Origin: Marsupella aquatica
Lineage: Eukaryota; Marchantiophyta
NCBI GenBank assembly: GCA_973895155.1
Contig: OZ316891.1
Location: 27,404,001 to 27,468,000 of the forward strand
Reading direction: 5' to 3'
Length of the DNA: 64,000 nt
In this document: piece by piece, positions 60,427-64,000 of the stretch
Numbering within the stretch: position 1 is the stretch's first letter
Layout: every line of letters starts with the position of its first letter
Translations under genes and position numbers: made by a program
The notes under the pieces: model-generated
Databases searched by the model: none
The model's input: the letters and a program-made list of their open reading frames with translations, nothing else
Told to the model about the DNA's origin: nothing

Positions 60427-63400
60427 ATGGAAGGGAATGCGGGAGGGATGGGAGATGGTGCCGGGCCATCAAGCAGCTATGGTGAAGTCATGGCTCAATT
60501 GTTTAGGGAGAAGGTGGGGCTCTCACCAGAGGTTGCATTGCAGGTAGCCCAGCTCACTCAAGGACTGATCGACAGCTCCCAGAAGGTAGCCATCACTGAT
60601 GCAGAAAAAGCTTTCCAAGCCAGACTCGAGGAGGAGAGATTGCAGAGGAAGAGGAAACGTAACACTAGGGAGGACGAGAGAGAGAGGCCAGTGGAAGCCC
60701 TATCACCAAGACAAAAGGAGAAGAGCCTAAGGAGGGAGGCTCGGGCTGCAGAACGACAGAGAATTCAGGAGGAACGAAAGAAGGCAGAGGATAGGTCCAA
60801 GAGGCCAAAATTGTTTCTGAATGAGGGAGGTGCTCCACTCTCCAGGAGTTATCGTTTGTTTGGGAGTCAAGTTAGGCAGATTGTGAGGTCTCATTTTGGC
60901 CCGATGGACTACTGGGGGAAGAAGAAGCAGGATGAGAGATTTCGAATTCGAGAGCAAATCAAAGAGAGATTTTCGAATGGGTCGTTTGTGGACGATCGAT
61001 TCTTAAACAAAAAGATCTCAGTCTCACTTGCAGACATGCGAAATCATGTACGAGAGAAGATGCGAAAGTACCTGGCTGAATGCAAACTGGATGAGGAGGT
61101 GATCAGGAAAGGGGGAAGCCCAGCTGGTGAGATTCCTGAGAATGCTTGGTGTGCCTGGCTTGAAGAAGAGTTGCAGGTTCGAGCTTGGCAAGCCACACAA
61201 CGCTGGGAAGCTGAAATTCAAGCAGCTCAGAAGAAGATTGAACAAGGAGAGATGGTGAATACTGCACCCATGCATCAAGAACTTGAAGAATGGTCAGCAA
61301 AATCAGCCCTGCTTGGAGACCCACCATCCTGGCTAATGAAAGCTCTGCTGAGAGTAACAAAGAGGCCAAAGGTTACTCACAGAATGGGGCAAGGCGGATC
61401 ACAGCGTCTCAAGGCCGATTTTGTAAGTGCTCCATTCCCCTCCTCTCCATGCATTCCTTCAGCAGCATTCCTCCTCCCTAATCACCTGAGGCCAATTGAC
61501 GAATGCCTAACCCTTCCAAACCCGGGACAGGTCTTTGTATGCCCGTAGGTCGCTCGATCATGCCTTAGTTTTTTTTGCTTTCGGCATATAAGGTCCGATT
61601 CTAGTCCGATCCTCTAAGTATCGGATGCAGCATCGGACAATAAAAAAGAATCGGAACTGTCGAGGGTGCCGATTCTATTAGTATCGGACATATTCAAATT
61701 TTTGAATAGTTTATGCATGAACGGCTAAGTGTTCTTATGGGTCTTTGACGGTGAAGGGTTTATATAGGTGTTTAATTAGGCCAGGGTAGGGTTGCTATAA
61801 TTGACCTTAGTATTGGGGGTGGCATATGGTTTGGGTGTGTAGGAGAAAGAGCACGGACGACCATTATTGCCGGCAGAGAGAGAGCTGGCAAAGGAGCATG
61901 GTGCTCGGGCGCTAAAGATTCACATGGACGACATGTTGGCCTCGGTAAGTGCGGATATTAGAATGATTTGAAAGATGGCTTCATGCTGGTATGTATGTTG
62001 CGGAATGACATATGGATTGGAGATTGTTACTATGTGCAGGATGAGTCAGGGGGTGAGGAGGACTTGGAGAGTGAGGAGGATGGTGAGGGGGAGGAGGATG
62101 AGGAGGATGCGGAGGATGATAGTGCTTCAGAGGGGAGTGTGGCCGAGGCTCCAGTACGAGGTTCTACTGGTGCACGTGGCCGGTCAGGACCCCGAGAGAG
62201 TGGACGTCACCAGTCTGGTCGGGGTGTAGGTGGCTCCACTCGTCGGATGGAGCATAGAGCAGGTGATATGCCTCCTTCTCGTCAGAGATTAGCCGGTAGG
62301 AGTGGACGGAGTGAGTCCCGGGTTCCAGCCACAGTAGGTCACAACCGAGGGGTTCATAGTGAGTCTGGAGTTCTAGCCACAGCAGGTGGTCGAGTGAGGA
62401 CTGGCCCTGGTGTTGTACCAGGTGGGTCTCGACAACGGACTGGTGTTCATACTGGTCATGTCGTTGGCCAGTCAGGAGGTTCCGGCCGTAGTGGTGGAGG
62501 TGAGTCTCGCCCTGAGGGGGGTAGTGGTGGAGTTGTTGCACCTCGTCAGTTTAGGGCTGGCCCTGGTAGTGTACCAGCTGGTTCACGACAGTTCGGGGGA
62601 GGCCTTGGTGGTCATGTGCCCACACCATCTCCTGTTCATAGTGGTGGTGTAGGCATCCAGTCTGGAGGTTCCGGCCGTAGTGGTGGAGGTGAGTCTCGTC
62701 CTGAGGGGGGTAGTGGTGGAGTTGCTGCACCTCGTCAGTTTAGGGCTGGCCCTGGTAGTGTACCAGCTGGTTCGCGACAGTCCGGGGGAGGCCTTGGTGG
62801 TCATGTGCCGACACCATCTCCTGTTCATAGTGGTGGTGTAGGCATCCAGTCTGGAGGTTCCGGCCATAGTGGTGGAGGTGAGTCTCGCCCTGAGGGGGGT
62901 AGTGGTGGAGTTGCTGCACCTCATCAGTTTAGGGCTAGCCCTGGTAGTGTACCAGCTGGTTTGCGACAGTCCGGGGGGTGCCTTGGTGGTCATGTGCCCA
63001 CACCATATCCTATTCATAGTGGTGGTGTAGGCACCCAGTCGGGAGGTTCCCGTCATAGTGGTGGAGGTGAGACTCGGCCTGAGGGGGGTAGTGGTGGTGG
63101 TGCTGGAGGGGCTTCTTTCCACACTTGTGTCGGGGAAGGAGTGCCTTCCCATGGTTCTCGGGGGTTTCACTTCCACAAAAATGGCATATCATGTGCGACG
63201 AAGGATAGGGTCATTTTATTGGTTCTAAGGGAAGACTTAAGAATTTTTGTAGAAGAACAATAGGGTCTTTTAAATTCAATTTTGAGACTTATAAGAACAT
63301 TAGGGTCTTTTTAATCCAATTTTTAGAATATTCCAAGAATATTCCAACTTTATAGGGGTTAAAAAATAACATTTTTTTCTTACATTTTAGGGGGTCTGAG

Positions 63401-63652
63401 GCCTAAAAACGTCGCAGGCGATGGGGAGGTCCCCATATAGTGAGACCCCCGAGCCATGGTTCAGGCGCATCTGGAGGTGGGGGAGTACCAGAGATTGCTT
63501 CTGCACCTCATCCACATGACGATGGAGGCAGATCAGGTAGCCACGACCATGATGTGCTACCTGGTGTGTCAGCGGTAGAGACTCATAGAGCAGAGCAGCC
63601 TAGTCGTTCCCGTGTGAAGAAGAGGAAGACGCGACATAGCTTGTATGGATAG
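60427..63652 (+). CDS. TnpA/Transposase_24-like protein, three exons, interrupted by an insertion
   Basis: Exons 60427-61422, 61843-61944 and 62040-63652, with GTAAGT donors at 61423 and 61945 and phase 0 at each join. Exon 1 codes an acidic start and a basic coiled-coil region (RLQRKRKRNTRED, RRE-RAAERQRIQEERKKAE). A W/R-rich domain follows (SRSYRLFGSQVRQIVRSHFG, LADMRNHVREKMRKYL). At the exon 1-2 junction, RMGQGGSQRLKADF is followed by EKEHGRPLLPAERELAKEHG. The layout fits plant Transposase_24 (En/Spm TnpA-like DNA-binding proteins). Exon 3 starts with an acidic run, continues with a long G/S-rich domain of 63-residue repeats, and ends with a basic KKRKTRHSLYG tail, a likely nuclear signal. 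A 297-bp element at 63157-63453 interrupts exon 3. Without it and one target copy, the exon is 1308 nt and open, giving about 800 residues in all. With the insert in place translation stops at 63263. Confidence 0.75.
61593..61690. repeat. TCCGAT cluster in intron 1 of the TnpA-like gene
   Basis: Six TCCGAT/ATCGGA hexamers in about 100 bp, again in both orientations, lie inside the intron 61423-61842. This is a third site cluster internal to the element, so the motif is not limited to its ends. Confidence 0.8.
62475..63110 (+). repeat. 189-bp coding repeat (63 residues), three full and one partial copy
   Basis: GGAGGTTCC starts the unit at 62475, 62664, 62853 and 63042, exactly 189 bp apart each time. 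The units code glycine/serine-rich sequence with GGGESRPEGGSGGV and GGHVPTP phrases. Copies are well over 90 percent alike and stay in frame, so the array is young or kept uniform. Confidence 0.92.
63157..63453. mobile_element. 297-bp MITE with 8-bp target duplication (hAT-like)
   Basis: The left end reads CTCGGGGGTTTCACT; the right end, reverse complemented, reads CTCGGGGGTCTCACT, a 15-bp terminal inverted repeat with one mismatch. CCATGGTT lies immediately outside each end (63149-63156 and 63454-63461). The inside is AT-rich and non-coding. Removing the element plus one copy of CCATGGTT joins VPSHGS to GASGGGG in the same frame, which identifies the empty site. An 8-bp duplication is typical of hAT elements; the terminal sequence itself is not one I recognise. 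Confidence 0.85.
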
Positions 63653-64000
63653 TGGACTAGGTAGACATGTATAGATCTAGTACCAGGCTAGCGAGGTGGA
63701 TAGTTGGAGGGCATTATGTCCATTTGATATGCCCAGCCTTTAGCATAGTTGGCACTATGCATGGAGATGTTCTCCATTTTTTGTACTTTTGCCCTTGATA
63801 TTTCATTTTTGTATATAAGATATAGTTATGCCGTGTCATGCCCAGGTTTCAAGGTACATAGTGTGCAATCAAAATTGATAGTCTCTCTTGACTAAATGAC
63901 CTCTCTAAACCCTAGATAAAAACTCAGTTAAAGAATTAAATTGCACCCCAATTAAACCCCCAATTAGCCCCCCATTTAAAATAGGCCCAATCAAGCTCGC
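63653..64000. other. 3' flank of the TnpA-like gene
   Basis: No gene seen. The first 150 bp are probably the 3' UTR. I see no TCCGAT motifs and no CACTA-type right end before the window stops, so the right boundary of the transposon is probably outside. Confidence 0.4.

Noticed and set aside
62583-63176. 197-codon minus-strand threonine-rich frame
   Set aside because: Antisense shadow of the 189-bp coding repeat of the TnpA-like gene.
1-64000. CRISPR arrays, bacterial operons, rRNA and intact tRNA genes
   Set aside because: None seen; spliced plant-type genes and plant mobile elements make a prokaryotic reading untenable.

Overview
This window looks like nuclear DNA of a land plant. The genes have many short GT-AG introns. 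Their closest recognisable relatives are plant versions of SEC1/KEULE, lysosomal-type alpha-N-acetylglucosaminidase, MTP5, an MFSD5-like transporter, GPN3 and plastid ribosomal protein L10. The rest is mobile-element debris. GC is moderate and the spacing loose; a non-seed plant (bryophyte-like) is my guess, but nothing here proves the clade.

Layout. 1-5.95 kb: no recognisable gene, several short decayed tandem repeats. 5.95-8.43 kb (+): intact single-exon gene for an 825-residue protein with a signal peptide, a long lysine/glutamate/tryptophan repeat domain and five membrane segments. About 10.1-10.5 kb (-): decayed LINE fragment. 13.2-20.9 kb (+): 19-exon NAGLU-type gene (848 aa model, all phases agree). 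24.6-31.5 kb (-): 20-exon SEC1/KEULE-type gene (663 aa model). 34.8-36.5 kb (-): intronless MTP5/ZnT6-like cation diffusion facilitator. 38.3 kb (+): orphan last exon of plastid ribosomal protein L10. 41.0-42.4 kb (-): intronless MFSD5-type transporter. 43.3-44.0 kb: long inverted repeat around a 60-bp GC-rich minisatellite. 46.3-50.3 kb (-): 8-exon GPN-loop GTPase 3 gene (290 aa model). The cellular genes look like unrelated housekeeping neighbours.

From about 52.3 kb to the right edge is a CACTA (En/Spm)-type DNA transposon region. A leftward transposase gene (Transposase_21-like, DUF4218, DUF4216 regions) carries a frameshift and an in-frame TGA. A rightward Transposase_24/TnpA-like gene diverges from it. 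Three dense clusters of the hexamer TCCGAT (either strand) lie at the left side, in the divergent promoter and in the TnpA-like first intron, as expected for subterminal/regulatory sites of a TnpA protein. Two passengers are unusual. A SET-domain (histone-methyltransferase-like) reading frame lies in what would be the first transposase intron and can share the transposase's first exon. A broken FCP1/NIF-type phosphatase-like gene has a degenerate catalytic motif. The TnpA-like gene is itself interrupted by a 297-bp TIR element with an 8-bp target duplication; removing the insert restores one open frame.

All exon models were built by hand from splice signals, phase and remembered family conservation; no alignment or RNA evidence was available.
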